Shown piece after piece: positions 53,393-62,220 of a stretch of 64,000 nucleotides of DNA. Below the pieces are notes generated by a model. The model had not been told where the DNA came from and ran no database searches. It saw only the letters and a program-made list of their open reading frames with translations. Where the stretch lies: NCBI RefSeq assembly GCF_030264275.1, contig NZ_CP127165.1, forward strand, positions 2,870,018 to 2,934,017, in the 5' to 3' direction. Source of the stretch: Marivivens sp. LCG002 (lineage in GTDB: Bacteria > Pseudomonadota > Alphaproteobacteria > Rhodobacterales > Rhodobacteraceae). Every line of letters starts with the position of its first letter. Position 1 is the stretch's first letter. A program made the translations under genes and the position numbers.

Positions 53393-54150
53393 TGATCCCC
53401 GAGCATAAGGCCGCAATCGAGACCCTTAGAACTGCGCTTACACAGATCGACGCCCGACTGGCAGCGACCCGAACCCGTGCCCGCGCCGAACTGATCCGTG
53501 AACGGCACGAGATTATGGGGCGATTGCACCCGAACTATGCCTATGCGTCACAGGCAGGACAGGATGTGGTGGTCGATCGAATCCTGAAACAAAAACGCGG
53601 CGGCGTTTTTGTCGATGTCGGCGCCTATGACGGGATCATGGGGTCCAATTCGCTGTTTTTTGAGCAGCAGCGCGGTTGGAGCGGGGTGCTTGTCGAACCG
53701 ATGCCTACGTTTTTCGAGAAGGCAAAGTCAGCACGCAAATCGCCCTGTCTGAATTGTGCGGTCGGCCCGCAAACGGGCACCGCCGAGTTCATTGCAGTCT
53801 CGCAGGGATACACCCAAATGAGCGGCTTGCTCGACCACTATGACCCCAAACTTCTCGAGAGAGTGCGTCAGGACCCAAGACACGAGGAAAACGTGATCAC
53901 GGTTCAAATGCGGACCCTCTCCGATATCATTGCCGCGACGGGGACGGATCATCCCGATTTCGTCTCGCTTGATATCGAAGGAGGAGAGCTTGCCGTTCTC
54001 GAAAGTTTCCCCTTTGATCGGCATCGCGTTGCGATCTGGGCCATCGAAAACAACTCGGGCGGTTCCGACACTCGCAAGATCATGACCGCAAACGGCTATA
54101 ATCTTGTCGAGTTTTGTGGTCCCGATGAAATTTACCATAAACCCAATTAG
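53392..54150 (+). CDS. FkbM-family methyltransferase
   Basis: This 252-residue SAM-dependent methyltransferase has a helical N-terminus (1-45) and then the FkbM domain. Visible motifs are FVDVGAYDGIMGSNSLFFEQ for the SAM loop, VLVEPMPTFFEKA and FVSLDIEGGELAVLESF. FkbM enzymes O-methylate sugars or polyketides; here, with a glycosyltransferase, a sugar is likelier. Start GTG at 53392. It closes the four-gene glycan set, 67 bases before motB. Confidence 0.87.
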   Translation: MIPEHKAAIETLRTALTQIDARLAATRTRARAELIRERHEIMGRLHPNYAYASQAGQDVVVDRILKQKRGGVFVDVGAYDGIMGSNSLFFEQQRGWSGVLVEPMPTFFEKAKSARKSPCLNCAVGPQTGTAEFIAVSQGYTQMSGLLDHYDPKLLERVRQDPRHEENVITVQMRTLSDIIAATGTDHPDFVSLDIEGGELAVLESFPFDRHRVAIWAIENNSGGSDTRKIMTANGYNLVEFCGPDEIYHKPN

Positions 54151-54159
54151 CCCCGAGAA

Positions 54160-54175
54160 TTAAGCCCTCCTTCAC
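54160..54175 (+). promoter_or_regulatory. CtrA-like site upstream of motB
   Basis: TTAA-GCCCTCC-TTCAC matches the TTAA-N7-TTAAC CtrA consensus with one change. It lies 43-58 bases upstream of the motB start. CtrA control of flagellar genes is established in Rhodobacteraceae. Confidence 0.5.
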
Positions 54176-54217
54176 CCCTTTGCCCACAGTTTGACGATGG
54201 GTGAAGTGAGGTGGACT

Positions 54218-55021
54218 ATGAGTGAGACGCAATTACGTCCCATTATCATCAAGCGTAAAAAGGTGATCTCAGGGGGCGGTCACCACGGCGGCGCATGGAA
54301 AGTCGCCTATGCGGACTTCGTCACCGCGATGATGGCGTTCTTCATGCTGATGTGGCTTCTGAACGCCACGACCGAACAGCAGCGCAAAGGGATCGCGGAC
54401 TATTTCGCACCGACCATCCCGATCGTAAGGATCTCCGGCGGCGGCGAAGCTCCATTCAGTGGCGATGATATCTTTTCCCAAAATACGCTGGCGGACTCGG
54501 GAACTGGCGGGCTCCAATCCGACGAAGACGCAATGATGGCCCAAACCCAAGAGCCGTCCGACACCGCCTTTCTCCAAGAGCTTGAACAGGTTCTGATCGG
54601 TAAAGGCGGCGAAAGCTTGCTCTCTGATCTGGCCCTCCGACACGTTGTCACCGAACTCACCGATGAGGGTCTCTCCATCACCATTTTCGAACGTGAGGAC
54701 GCACAGTTGTTTGTCGCTGATGGGCGGCCGAGCAGCCTGCTTCTAGGGATCATCGGTCAATTCACCGAACTCGCCGCCCAAGCGCCGAACGGCATCGCGA
54801 TTTACGGGCATCAGGCCTCCTATCCTACCGTGCGACAGGATCGGGACATCTGGAAGGAAACGTTCGAGCGGGCCGAACATTTTCGTGCCGCGCTGGTCGC
54901 AACAGGCGTTCTCCCCAGACAGATCAAACGCCTCGAAGCCTATGCCGATCGCCGCGCGATGAAGATCGATCCGATGGCGGTAGAGAACAACCGAATCGAG
55001 ATTATCGTTCTAAGAAATTGA
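54218..55021 (+). CDS. motB: Flagellar motor stator protein MotB
   Basis: MotB anchors the stator to peptidoglycan and carries the proton path. The 267-residue protein has one N-terminal helix with the essential Asp33 in YADFVTAMMAFFMLMWLLN, a linker and an OmpA-like peptidoglycan-binding domain ending in ENNRIEIIVLRN. The ATG at 54218 is preferred because GAGGTGG lies upstream. No motA is beside it. The gene starts the flagellar segment and precedes flgE by 83 bases. Confidence 0.93.
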   Translation: MSETQLRPIIIKRKKVISGGGHHGGAWKVAYADFVTAMMAFFMLMWLLNATTEQQRKGIADYFAPTIPIVRISGGGEAPFSGDDIFSQNTLADSGTGGLQSDEDAMMAQTQEPSDTAFLQELEQVLIGKGGESLLSDLALRHVVTELTDEGLSITIFEREDAQLFVADGRPSSLLLGIIGQFTELAAQAPNGIAIYGHQASYPTVRQDRDIWKETFERAEHFRAALVATGVLPRQIKRLEAYADRRAMKIDPMAVENNRIEIIVLRN

Positions 55022-55040
55022 AGTTATTTTATAAATTCGG

Positions 55041-55056
55041 TTAGCGGGCTGTTAAC
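55041..55056 (+). promoter_or_regulatory. CtrA-like site upstream of flgE
   Basis: TTAG-CGGGCTG-TTAAC matches the TTAA-N7-TTAAC consensus with one change, 49-64 bases upstream of the flgE start. Confidence 0.55.
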
Positions 55057-55104
55057 TCGCACGATGTAAGCCTGTGTCATGCTCTTGACCAGAAAGGCCA
55101 GCTT

Positions 55105-56514
55105 GTGACGATTTCATCCTCATTGAACGCTTCGGTGGCGGGTTTGGCGGCGAATGCAACGCGCCTTGCTGCCATTTCGGACAACATCGCGAACTCCTCG
55201 ACCTATGGCTACAAACGGATTTCGACCGACTTCCATTCCATGGTCATCGATAACTCCACCGGCGTCTATTCTGCGGGGGGCGTGCGAACGACAAACATGC
55301 GTCTGATCGACCAAAGCGGGGCCTTGGTTTCTACATCGAATGCGACGGATCTTGCCGTGCGGGGCCGCGGCATGCTTCCTGTGACGAGCGAGGCTTCCGT
55401 TTCCTTCGACAACGGCGACAATCCCCTGATGCTCGCCACGACAGGATCGTTCCGCACTGACGATCAGGGATATTTGAAAACGTCATCGGGCCTCGTTCTC
55501 ATGGGTTGGCCCGCAAATCCGGATGGCACCATCCCGACTTTTCCGCGTGATACTGTGGACGGGCTTCAACCCATCCGCGTGAACTCGAACCAATTCGCGG
55601 GCGAGGCGACGACCAAAATCGACCTTGCCGTGAACCTTCCTGCCACCTCGACCGAAGCGGGAGCGACCGGGACGAGCGAGGAACTCTCTATCGAATATTT
55701 CGATAACTTGGGGAAATCGGAAAATCTGACACTTGCTTTCACGCCGACCGTGCCTGCGACGGGGTCCTCCAACACATGGACTATGACCATTCGCGATAGC
55801 GCATCGTCCAATGCGGTGATCGGGGAATATACACTCGCTTTTGACGATACGCGCGGCGCGGGCGGAACGCTTACATCCGTTTCTGCGCTCAGTGGCGGGG
55901 CCTATAACGCGGCCGAAGGCACGGTCACGATCAATGTCGACGGCGGACCCGTGACCATCGCCGTTGGCACATTGGGGAGCGCGGGCGGTATGAGCCAGCT
56001 TTCGGATAGCTTCGCCCCCGTTGCTATTTCCAAGAACGGCACACCCGTCGGCAACATGACGTCGATCGAAGTCGACGCAAACGGCTTTGTCAGAGCCTCG
56101 TTCGATATCGGGATCAATCGTGTGATTTATCAGATCCCTCTGGTCGATGTCTCCAACACCAATGGGCTCGAGACGCTCGATTACCAAACCTATCGCCCCA
56201 CTCCCGACAGCGGTTCGTTCTTTCTCTGGGATGCGGGCGACGGTCCTACAGGGGACATCGTCGGCTTTGCCCAAGAGGAAAGCACAACCGATGTTGCGGG
56301 CGAATTGACCGAATTGATCCAGACCCAGAGGGCCTATTCCTCGAACGCCAAGGTGATTCAGACCGTGGCGTTGTCCTTGGCAGAGTTGACCGAGCGACCC
56401 GTGGAAATCATTTCTTGGGTTTTGCCCAGCTCGGAATTGATGCCCTTGAGCGTTTGGAGTGCGACCATGGCGCCATTGTTGGTCAGAATGCTTGACATGT
56501 TGGTGTCCTTTTAA
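55105..56514 (+). CDS. flgE: Flagellar hook protein FlgE, C-terminus replaced by inverted flagellin sequence
   Basis: Residues 1-420 are hook protein. The N-terminal SLNASVAGLAANATRLAAIS is normal, and the C-terminal helix reaches TQRAYSSNAKVIQT at about base 56364. The usual last dozen residues are gone. The frame then continues for 49 residues through sequence that, read on the other strand, is the start of a flagellin gene, ending at 56514. Loss of the terminal D0 helix would be expected to block hook assembly. The start is GTG with AAAGG upstream. This is a broken gene unless the product tolerates the foreign tail. Confidence 0.85.
   Translation: MTISSSLNASVAGLAANATRLAAISDNIANSSTYGYKRISTDFHSMVIDNSTGVYSAGGVRTTNMRLIDQSGALVSTSNATDLAVRGRGMLPVTSEASVSFDNGDNPLMLATTGSFRTDDQGYLKTSSGLVLMGWPANPDGTIPTFPRDTVDGLQPIRVNSNQFAGEATTKIDLAVNLPATSTEAGATGTSEELSIEYFDNLGKSENLTLAFTPTVPATGSSNTWTMTIRDSASSNAVIGEYTLAFDDTRGAGGTLTSVSALSGGAYNAAEGTVTINVDGGPVTIAVGTLGSAGGMSQLSDSFAPVAISKNGTPVGNMTSIEVDANGFVRASFDIGINRVIYQIPLVDVSNTNGLETLDYQTYRPTPDSGSFFLWDAGDGPTGDIVGFAQEESTTDVAGELTELIQTQRAYSSNAKVIQTVALSLAELTERPVEIISWVLPSSELMPLSVWSATMAPLLVRMLDMLVSF
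56358..56498 (-). pseudogene. fliC: Flagellin N-terminal fragment (fliC), truncated by the flgE junction
   Basis: From the ATG at 56498, with AAAAGGA upstream, the minus strand encodes MSSILTNNGAMVALQTLKGI and continues through STGRSVNSAKDNA. This is the flagellin N-terminus typical of Rhodobacteraceae. Similarity ends after about codon 44 at base 56367, and a TGA follows at 56358-56360 in flgE sequence. More than 85 percent of a normal flagellin is missing. The flgN- and flgJ-like genes lie upstream on the same strand. Confidence 0.85.
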
Positions 56515-56622
56515 GGTGGCGCTTTTGCGCCGGGGTTTTCAAACAAGCCGTTCTGGCCGAAGTGCCCAAAGTTTTGATGGGCGTGTCTCGTAAGGAGATG
56601 CCTGTTTCTGGCGCGACAACTT

Positions 56623-56638
56623 CTAACAAGCGCCTAAC
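56623..56638 (-). promoter_or_regulatory. CtrA-like site upstream of the flagellin fragment
   Basis: On the minus strand the sequence reads TTAG-GCGCTTG-TTAG, two changes from the TTAA-N7-TTAA core. It is about 125-140 bases upstream of the flagellin ATG and 29 bases past the flgN-like stop. Confidence 0.4.
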
Positions 56639-56666
56639 GGGACCTCGGATATTCAGGAAAATTCTA

Positions 56667-56975
56667 TCAAAACCGCCCGAGCTCTGCCTTTTGGCCAGTT
56701 TTTTCACGCTGCCCTTCGGCGTTGTAAGTCCCGAGACTACGGCCAAAGTTGCGGATTTCGGCGATTTGTTCGCGTGCCTGACGCACTCCGCTGCGCGCGG
56801 CTTCGATCAAGCGGGCATTTTGCAAAAGAAGCGCATGGATACGCGCATCGGGTTGTCGTTCCAAGGTGGTGAGGAAGGCCTCTTTTGCGGCGGCAAAGGG
56901 CTCGAGTTTGTCGAAGTCGCCACTCAGAAGTGCGCGCCGTTCCTCGGTCAGAACACCGTAAAGGTCAGTCTGCAT
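56667..56975 (-). CDS. flgN: FlgN-like flagellar chaperone
   Basis: This 102-residue, all-helical, charged protein is in the position of the FlgN export chaperone for hook-associated proteins. It starts MQTDLYGVLTEERRALLSGD and ends with the motif SLGTYNAEGQREK, which recurs in alphaproteobacterial flagellar clusters. It overlaps the flgJ-like gene by 11 bases. The name is based on size, helix pattern and context rather than strong sequence identity. Confidence 0.62.
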   Translation of the reverse strand: MQTDLYGVLTEERRALLSGDFDKLEPFAAAKEAFLTTLERQPDARIHALLLQNARLIEAARSGVRQAREQIAEIRNFGRSLGTYNAEGQREKTGQKAELGRF

Positions 56976-57222
56976 CAGTGGTCATCCCCTTGAAAATCAT
57001 TTCGGCGATGCCGAATTTTCCTGAATTTGAAAGCTGTTCACTATAGCTTTGACGCAGGAACGACGAGAATTGGTCTGCGGCGTCGCTCTTGGCGAATTCG
57101 GCGGAAAACTCCCCGATTTTCGAGGATTTCAACATGTCTTCGATGAGTTGCCGCTCAAGCAATCGGGCTGCTTTCATCAAGCTTTGGTTTTGGGCGTGCA
57201 CCGTCTCCATTCGGGCCTCCAT
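56965..57222 (-). CDS. flgJ: Flagellar rod-binding protein, FlgJ N-terminal domain
   Basis: This 85-residue protein corresponds to the rod-binding domain of FlgJ alone, without the muramidase domain, as usual in alphaproteobacteria. It contains AARLLERQLIEDMLKSSKIG and FSSFLRQSYSEQLSNSGKFGIAEMIF, matching the family pattern. It helps cap and assemble the rod in the periplasm. The 82 bases before divergent fliK hold both promoters and a weak GTAA-N7-GTAAG element (57256-57271). Confidence 0.75.
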   Translation of the reverse strand: MEARMETVHAQNQSLMKAARLLERQLIEDMLKSSKIGEFSAEFAKSDAADQFSSFLRQSYSEQLSNSGKFGIAEMIFKGMTTDAD

Positions 57223-57304
57223 TATTGCGCGATGAGGCTAAAAAAGCCCGTTTTCGTAAACATTCGGTAAGTTTTTTGAGGCAGTCTGCTTTCAAACGCA
57301 GAAG

Positions 57305-58303
57305 GTGCCGAATTTGCAAATTACACTTAGCCTTCCTCAGATTGCCTTGGAGGTCGTCGCTCTCGGGGGGATCCCCGACGCGCCCGAAAGCGGTGCGTTC
57401 GAAGCGCTCGTCTGTGCCTTCGAGGATGCCCCAGAGGAGGCTGTGGAGGACACGACATGGGTGCTTTTGGTGCCCGAGAGCGGTGTGCCCCGATGCGCAC
57501 CTATGGCCGATCCGCCGCGATTGCCGCCCGCCGTGGAAATGTCACCCGTGAAAGCGCAGGTGCCGAAGGTTCCCGAGGAAGTGCAATCGACCGAGGGACC
57601 TCAAGGTGTGACCAACAATGTGCCGTTAGAAACGGTTGAGGGTCCGACCAAAATTTTTCTGATGGAGGAGGCTTTGGCCCAGCCGCCAACCGAGGAGATA
57701 GAGCCGCAGAGCGAGCCACCTTCCGACGCCACTTTTGCCCCGCCGGAGTCGAGTGGTGGGTTTGAGGGGGCTCCGGATCAAAAAGAGGAACGAAGTGTGC
57801 CCGAACCCGTGGCGTCACGGCCTACTTCGGAGCCGCCAGAGGAAATCTTTGCATCTTTGGTGCAGACGACCGAGGCGATGAGGGGCGAGCCGCAGAGCCT
57901 CTTGATCCGACACGTTCATCCGCGTGGGCCGATCCCGTCTCCTGCGGTTCAGATCGCGCTTGCCGTGACAGCGAGCGGCGAGGCGACGACCGAAATCGTG
58001 CTCTCGCCCGAGGAGTTGGGAACCGTAAAGATCAAGCTCGAGCAGTCGGCCGAAACGATGATCGTGCATGTGGCGACCGAGCGGGCCGAAACGAGCGACC
58101 TGATCAGGCGGAACCTGTCGGAGCTGAGCCGCGAGTTGACCAGCATCGGCTTTGAAAACGTCGATTTCAGCTTTGAAGAACAGACAAAGCGGGATCAGCC
58201 AAAGGGCCAAGCCCAAAACATGGGTGCCCAGAACTTTGTCGAGCCTGTGGCGGAGGTCGTGCGGGTGATTGTTGCACCAGAAGGGTTGGATTTACGGCTA
58301 TGA
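57305..58303 (+). CDS. fliK: Flagellar hook-length control protein FliK
   Basis: FliK measures hook length and switches export specificity. The 332-residue protein has a low-complexity, proline- and glutamate-rich N-terminal region (about 30-200) and the conserved C-terminal FliK domain. That domain contains IVLSPEELGTVKIKLEQ and a helix with RRNLSELSRELTSIGFENV. The start is GTG at 57305 with a weak AGAAGG. The stop overlaps flgD as ATGA (58300-58303). Confidence 0.87.
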   Translation: MPNLQITLSLPQIALEVVALGGIPDAPESGAFEALVCAFEDAPEEAVEDTTWVLLVPESGVPRCAPMADPPRLPPAVEMSPVKAQVPKVPEEVQSTEGPQGVTNNVPLETVEGPTKIFLMEEALAQPPTEEIEPQSEPPSDATFAPPESSGGFEGAPDQKEERSVPEPVASRPTSEPPEEIFASLVQTTEAMRGEPQSLLIRHVHPRGPIPSPAVQIALAVTASGEATTEIVLSPEELGTVKIKLEQSAETMIVHVATERAETSDLIRRNLSELSRELTSIGFENVDFSFEEQTKRDQPKGQAQNMGAQNFVEPVAEVVRVIVAPEGLDLRL

Positions 58304-58944
58304 CACTCGAGATATCATCTACGAAGGGGGCAGGCGTCCCCCCGACCACGGCACGCGCATCGGGTCTGTCTTCCGACTTCGAGACGTTTCTTAAAATGCT
58401 AACGGTCCAGATGCAGAATCAGGACCCGCTGAATCCCGTGGATTCGAGCGATTATGCGGTCCAGTTGGCTACCTTTTCGGGTGTGGAGCAACAGGTTCGG
58501 ACCAACACGCTTCTGGAGCAGATGGGCGCGGGCGGTGCTGCGGGGCTTGGCGGTTATGCGGGCTGGCTCGGGCAAGAAGCCCTTGCCCCTGCGCCGGTGA
58601 CTTGGGACGGTGCGCCGCAGACGATTTTTACCGAGCTTGCCGCCGAAGCAGAGCGCGCAGAGCTTGTCGTTCTCGACGCGAGCGGCAAAGAGGTCCAGCG
58701 TCAAGCGATGGCTCTCGAAAGCGGAGCGATAGACTGGGTCGGATCAGAAGGGGGCAACGCGCTGCCCTTTGGAGAGTATGATTTGTATGTCGCAAGCTAT
58801 CGCGGCGATACGCTGCTCGAGTTCACGCAAGCGCGGACATATAATCGGGTGACCGAGGTTCGCACCGAGGACGGCGCCGTCATAGTGACTTTTGCCAATG
58901 GCGGGACGGTCGAGGCTTCCGAGATTTCGGGCCTGCGGGACTAG
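58300..58944 (+). CDS. flgD: Flagellar hook capping protein FlgD
   Basis: FlgD caps the growing hook. The 214-residue protein has the N-terminal signature FETFLKMLTVQMQNQDPLNP and DSSDYAVQLATFSGVEQQVR, followed by the beta-rich FlgD Ig-like and tudor regions. It is coupled to fliK by an ATGA overlap. Its TAG interlocks with the TAG of convergent ubiB (CTAG, 58941-58944). Confidence 0.93.
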   Translation: MTLEISSTKGAGVPPTTARASGLSSDFETFLKMLTVQMQNQDPLNPVDSSDYAVQLATFSGVEQQVRTNTLLEQMGAGGAAGLGGYAGWLGQEALAPAPVTWDGAPQTIFTELAAEAERAELVVLDASGKEVQRQAMALESGAIDWVGSEGGNALPFGEYDLYVASYRGDTLLEFTQARTYNRVTEVRTEDGAVIVTFANGGTVEASEISGLRD

Positions 58945-60470
58945 AGCATGAGCCCCGCAAAAGTGCCCAGAGCGCCGATGACACCGCCGAGACCGAGCCA
59001 CAAATACCAACGCGATTTCGGCGATTTTTCAATCTGTTGCGATTGGTTGATTTCGCGGATCAAGGCGGCTTCGGCGATCTGCGGCAAGCGCGGCCCAAAA
59101 CGCGAGAGGACCTTGGCCGTATCGAGAAGGTCCTTGGCAACAGCGCGCGGGCCGATGCTTTGCTTGATATAGTCCTCGACGATGGGTCGGGCGACTTCCC
59201 AGATGTTGATATGCGGGTCCATAGAGCGCGCTACGCCTTCGACCACGACCATGGTCCGCTGGAGGAGGATCAGTTCGGTGCGGGTTTGCATGCCGAAACG
59301 TTCTGTCACCTCGAAGAGATAGGCCAGAAGACGACCCATCGAGATACGGCTGGCATCCATTCCAAAGATCGGCTCCCCCACGGCGCGGAGGGCGCGAGCG
59401 AATTCGTCGATATCCTGATCGCGCGGCACATAGCCCGCTTCAAAGTGGACCTCGGCGACGCGGCGATAGTCGCGGCGGATAAAGCCGAAGAGGATTTCGG
59501 CATAGACGCGGCGGGTATAGGCATCGATATGCCCCATGATCCCGAAATCATAGGCGACGATCTCGCCGTCTTTGCCGATCTTGAGGTTGCCTTGGTGCAT
59601 GTCGGCGTGGAAAAAACCGTCCCGCAGCGCATGGCTGAGGAACAGTTGCAGCACCCGCGCACCAAGCACTTTGCGGTCGTGGCCTGCGGCGTCGATCGCG
59701 TCGTTATCGCCCGAATTGACCCCGTCGACCCAGTCGAGCGTCATCACGCGGCGGCTTGAGAGATGCCAGAGCACTTGGGGGACACGGAAACCTTCGTCAT
59801 TCGCGGTATTGGCGGCAAATTCCGAAGCGCCTGCGCTTTCGAGACGCAGATCAAGCTCGCCGTTCACCACGCCTTCGAAATGCTCGATGACATCGAGCGG
59901 GCGCAGTCGCCGCGAGGCAGGCGAGAGGAATTCAATCGCGTTGGCGGCAAAGTAAAAGGCGTCGATATCCTTGCGAAAGGCCTTTTCCACACCGGGGCGA
60001 AGCACCTTGACCGCTACTTCGCGCCCGTTTTCGCGCAGAACCGCTTTGTGCACCTGCGCGATAGAGGCAGCCGCAACGGGTTCGGAAAATTCCGAGAAGA
60101 CATCGTCTACGTCGATGCCGAGTTCACGCGCCACTTCGGCGCGGGCGACCTCGATTGGAAACGGCGGGAGGTTGTCCTGAAGAATGCGGAGTTCATTGGC
60201 CATGACGGGGCCGACCACGTCAGGACGGGTCGAGAGGATCTGGCCGAACTTGATGTAAGCGGGGCCAAGCGCCGTCAGAGCGCTGCTTGCGGGCGGGAGT
60301 GAGGTGTCGCCCTTGTAGCCGAGCCATTTGAACGGCCAAGCAAGAGTGCGGGCGGTGAGACGCAAGAGCGGACCCGCCTCGAAAGCGTCAAGAACGATAT
60401 TCATCGCGCCCGCACGTTCCAAGGTCGCGCCCGTGCGGATCAATCGCCAGATATTATGAGGTCCGCGCAT
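58941..60470 (-). CDS. ubiB: Ubiquinone biosynthesis ABC1-family kinase-like protein UbiB
   Basis: UbiB supports ubiquinone synthesis at the inner membrane. The 509-residue protein has the family's KxGQ motif in AYIKFGQILSTRPD, the kinase-like VAVKVLRPGVEKAF, the catalytic-loop DMHQGNLKIGKDGE and YDFG, and a C-terminal membrane helix (WLGLGGVIGALGTFAGLM). The ATG shares one base with the ubiE stop (TGATG). The pair ubiE-ubiB next to mutM is a conserved alphaproteobacterial arrangement. Confidence 0.95.
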   Translation of the reverse strand: MRGPHNIWRLIRTGATLERAGAMNIVLDAFEAGPLLRLTARTLAWPFKWLGYKGDTSLPPASSALTALGPAYIKFGQILSTRPDVVGPVMANELRILQDNLPPFPIEVARAEVARELGIDVDDVFSEFSEPVAAASIAQVHKAVLRENGREVAVKVLRPGVEKAFRKDIDAFYFAANAIEFLSPASRRLRPLDVIEHFEGVVNGELDLRLESAGASEFAANTANDEGFRVPQVLWHLSSRRVMTLDWVDGVNSGDNDAIDAAGHDRKVLGARVLQLFLSHALRDGFFHADMHQGNLKIGKDGEIVAYDFGIMGHIDAYTRRVYAEILFGFIRRDYRRVAEVHFEAGYVPRDQDIDEFARALRAVGEPIFGMDASRISMGRLLAYLFEVTERFGMQTRTELILLQRTMVVVEGVARSMDPHINIWEVARPIVEDYIKQSIGPRAVAKDLLDTAKVLSRFGPRLPQIAEAALIREINQSQQIEKSPKSRWYLWLGLGGVIGALGTFAGLML

Positions 60471-61222
60471 CAGATTTTCCAACCCGAATGCAGACAGGCG
60501 ATGCCCATCGACAAATTGCGATACTTGGCGTTCTCAAACCCCGCCTTGCGGACCATCCCGAGGAAGGTTTCCTGATCTGGGAACTTGCGGATCGACTCGA
60601 CCAGATACTGGTAGCTGTCGCGGTCATTCGCGATCAGCTCGCCCATCTTTGGGATTACATTGAAGGAATAGGCGTCATAGACCTTTTGCATCAGGTCGTT
60701 CGGAATCTGGCTGAACTCAAGCACCATCAAACGACCGCCGGGCTTGAGCACACGGAACGCTTCGTTCAGCGCTTCTTGCGGACGGGTTACGTTCCGGATG
60801 CCGAAGCTGATCGTATAGACGTCGAAGGTGTTGTTCTCGAAGGGGAGCTTCATCGCGTCGCCCACGACCCATTCAAGGCTCTCGCTCATATCCGAGGCTT
60901 CGGCGCGTTGACGGCCCGCGACAAGCATCGACTCGGTCAGATCGCAGACGGTGGCGTGGCCGTGGCCTGCGCGCTTGAGAAAGCGGAACGAAATGTCCCC
61001 CGTGCCGCCCGCGACATCAAGGAGCTTTTGACCGGGACGCGGCGCCAGCCAGTCCATCATGGCATCTTTCCAAATGCGGTGGATGCCCATGCTCATGGCG
61101 TCATTCATCACGTCGTATTTGGAGGCAACAGAGGTGAACACGCCTTGCACGCGTCCAGCTTTTTCCTCTTCGCGCACGGTTTGAAATCCGAAGTGCGTCG
61201 TATTTTCGAGGCTGTCGGTCAT
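60470..61222 (-). CDS. ubiE: Ubiquinone/menaquinone C-methyltransferase UbiE
   Basis: UbiE performs the C-methylation step in quinone synthesis. The 250-residue protein has the family signature TTHFGFQTV near the start, [18 protein letters not shown], the SAM loop [16 protein letters not shown], and the second signature [20 protein letters not shown]. The ATG at 61222 was chosen where homology starts. It overlaps ubiB by one base. It is divergent from mutM, with 83 bases between the starts. Confidence 0.96.
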   Translation of the reverse strand: MTDSLENTTHFGFQTVREEEKAGRVQGVFTSVASKYDVMNDAMSMGIHRIWKDAMMDWLAPRPGQKLLDVAGGTGDISFRFLKRAGHGHATVCDLTESMLVAGRQRAEASDMSESLEWVVGDAMKLPFENNTFDVYTISFGIRNVTRPQEALNEAFRVLKPGGRLMVLEFSQIPNDLMQKVYDAYSFNVIPKMGELIANDRDSYQYLVESIRKFPDQETFLGMVRKAGFENAKYRNLSMGIACLHSGWKI

Positions 61223-61305
61223 AGCACTTGTCGTCCTTTGCCAGCATAACACCTATAAGGGTCAAAGACCGCATACACTGCGCCCCCCAAGATAGGAAGT
61301 CCGCC

Positions 61306-62157
61306 ATGCCAGAATTGCCCGAAGTCGAGACAGTGCGTCGCGGGTTGTTGCCAGTCATGGAAGGTCAGGTCATCGCGAAAGCGACCGTCAACCGTCCCGA
61401 TCTGCGCTGGCCGTTTCCCGAAGGTATGGCAGAGCGTTTGACGGGCAAGCGGATCAAAGCACTGCGCCGTCGTTCCAAATACATTCTGGCCGATCTCGAC
61501 TCGGGCGAGACGCTTCTGATCCATCTCGGAATGTCGGGGCGGATGCTGATTTCGGGTCACACCGTGGGCGAGTTCCACCACCCGCATCCCGTGCCCGAAA
61601 AGCACGACCATGTGGTGTTCGATATGGAGCAGGGCGCACGGATCACCTTCAACGATGCGCGCCGCTTCGGTGCCATGGATCTCTTCGGCACAGAGGTCGG
61701 GGACGCACATTGGCTGCTCAAGAACCTCGGGCCAGAGCCGCTCGGAAACGCTTTTCACGAAGCCTATCTGATCGAGCGACTCAAAGGGAAGAATTCGCCG
61801 ATCAAGACTGTGCTTCTTGATCAGGGAATCGTTTCGGGTTTGGGGAATATTTACGTTTGCGAGGTGTTATTCCGCGCAAATATCAACCCAAAGCGCAAAG
61901 CGGGACAGCTTTCTTCGGCGCGGGTGGCCTCTCTTGTGCCGATCATCCGAGAGGTGCTTTCAGAGGCAATCGAAGCAGGGGGAAGCTCGCTCAAGGACTA
62001 TCGGCAGGCGGACGGAGAACTTGGTTATTTTCAACATGTTTTCCGCGTATACGACCGCGAAGGTGAACCCTGCGTCACCCCTGATTGCAAGGGGAGTGTC
62101 GCGCGATTCGTGCAGTCGGGACGCTCAACTTTCTATTGTCCGCAATGCCAAAGATAA
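61306..62157 (+). CDS. mutM: Formamidopyrimidine-DNA glycosylase
   Basis: MutM removes oxidised purines such as 8-oxoguanine and cuts the strand by beta,delta-elimination. After Met removal the catalytic Pro is exposed in [13 protein letters not shown]. The lysine of [10 protein letters not shown] and the [18 protein letters not shown] helix are also present. A zinc finger closes the protein with Cys256, Cys261, Cys278 and Cys281. The 283-residue length is normal. It is followed by the enoyl-CoA hydratase gene on the same strand. Confidence 0.96.
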   Translation: MPELPEVETVRRGLLPVMEGQVIAKATVNRPDLRWPFPEGMAERLTGKRIKALRRRSKYILADLDSGETLLIHLGMSGRMLISGHTVGEFHHPHPVPEKHDHVVFDMEQGARITFNDARRFGAMDLFGTEVGDAHWLLKNLGPEPLGNAFHEAYLIERLKGKNSPIKTVLLDQGIVSGLGNIYVCEVLFRANINPKRKAGQLSSARVASLVPIIREVLSEAIEAGGSSLKDYRQADGELGYFQHVFRVYDREGEPCVTPDCKGSVARFVQSGRSTFYCPQCQR

Positions 62158-62220
62158 CTTGATCACCGCCACCGCGATGCTAAGCACTTAACTCCAACGA
62201 AACCGCAATTGAGGCCCGCA

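Noticed and set aside
56562..56993. Plus-strand 143-codon open frame over the flgN-like gene
   Set aside because: It is the antisense of the flgN-like gene and of the flagellin upstream region, with no recognisable domain.
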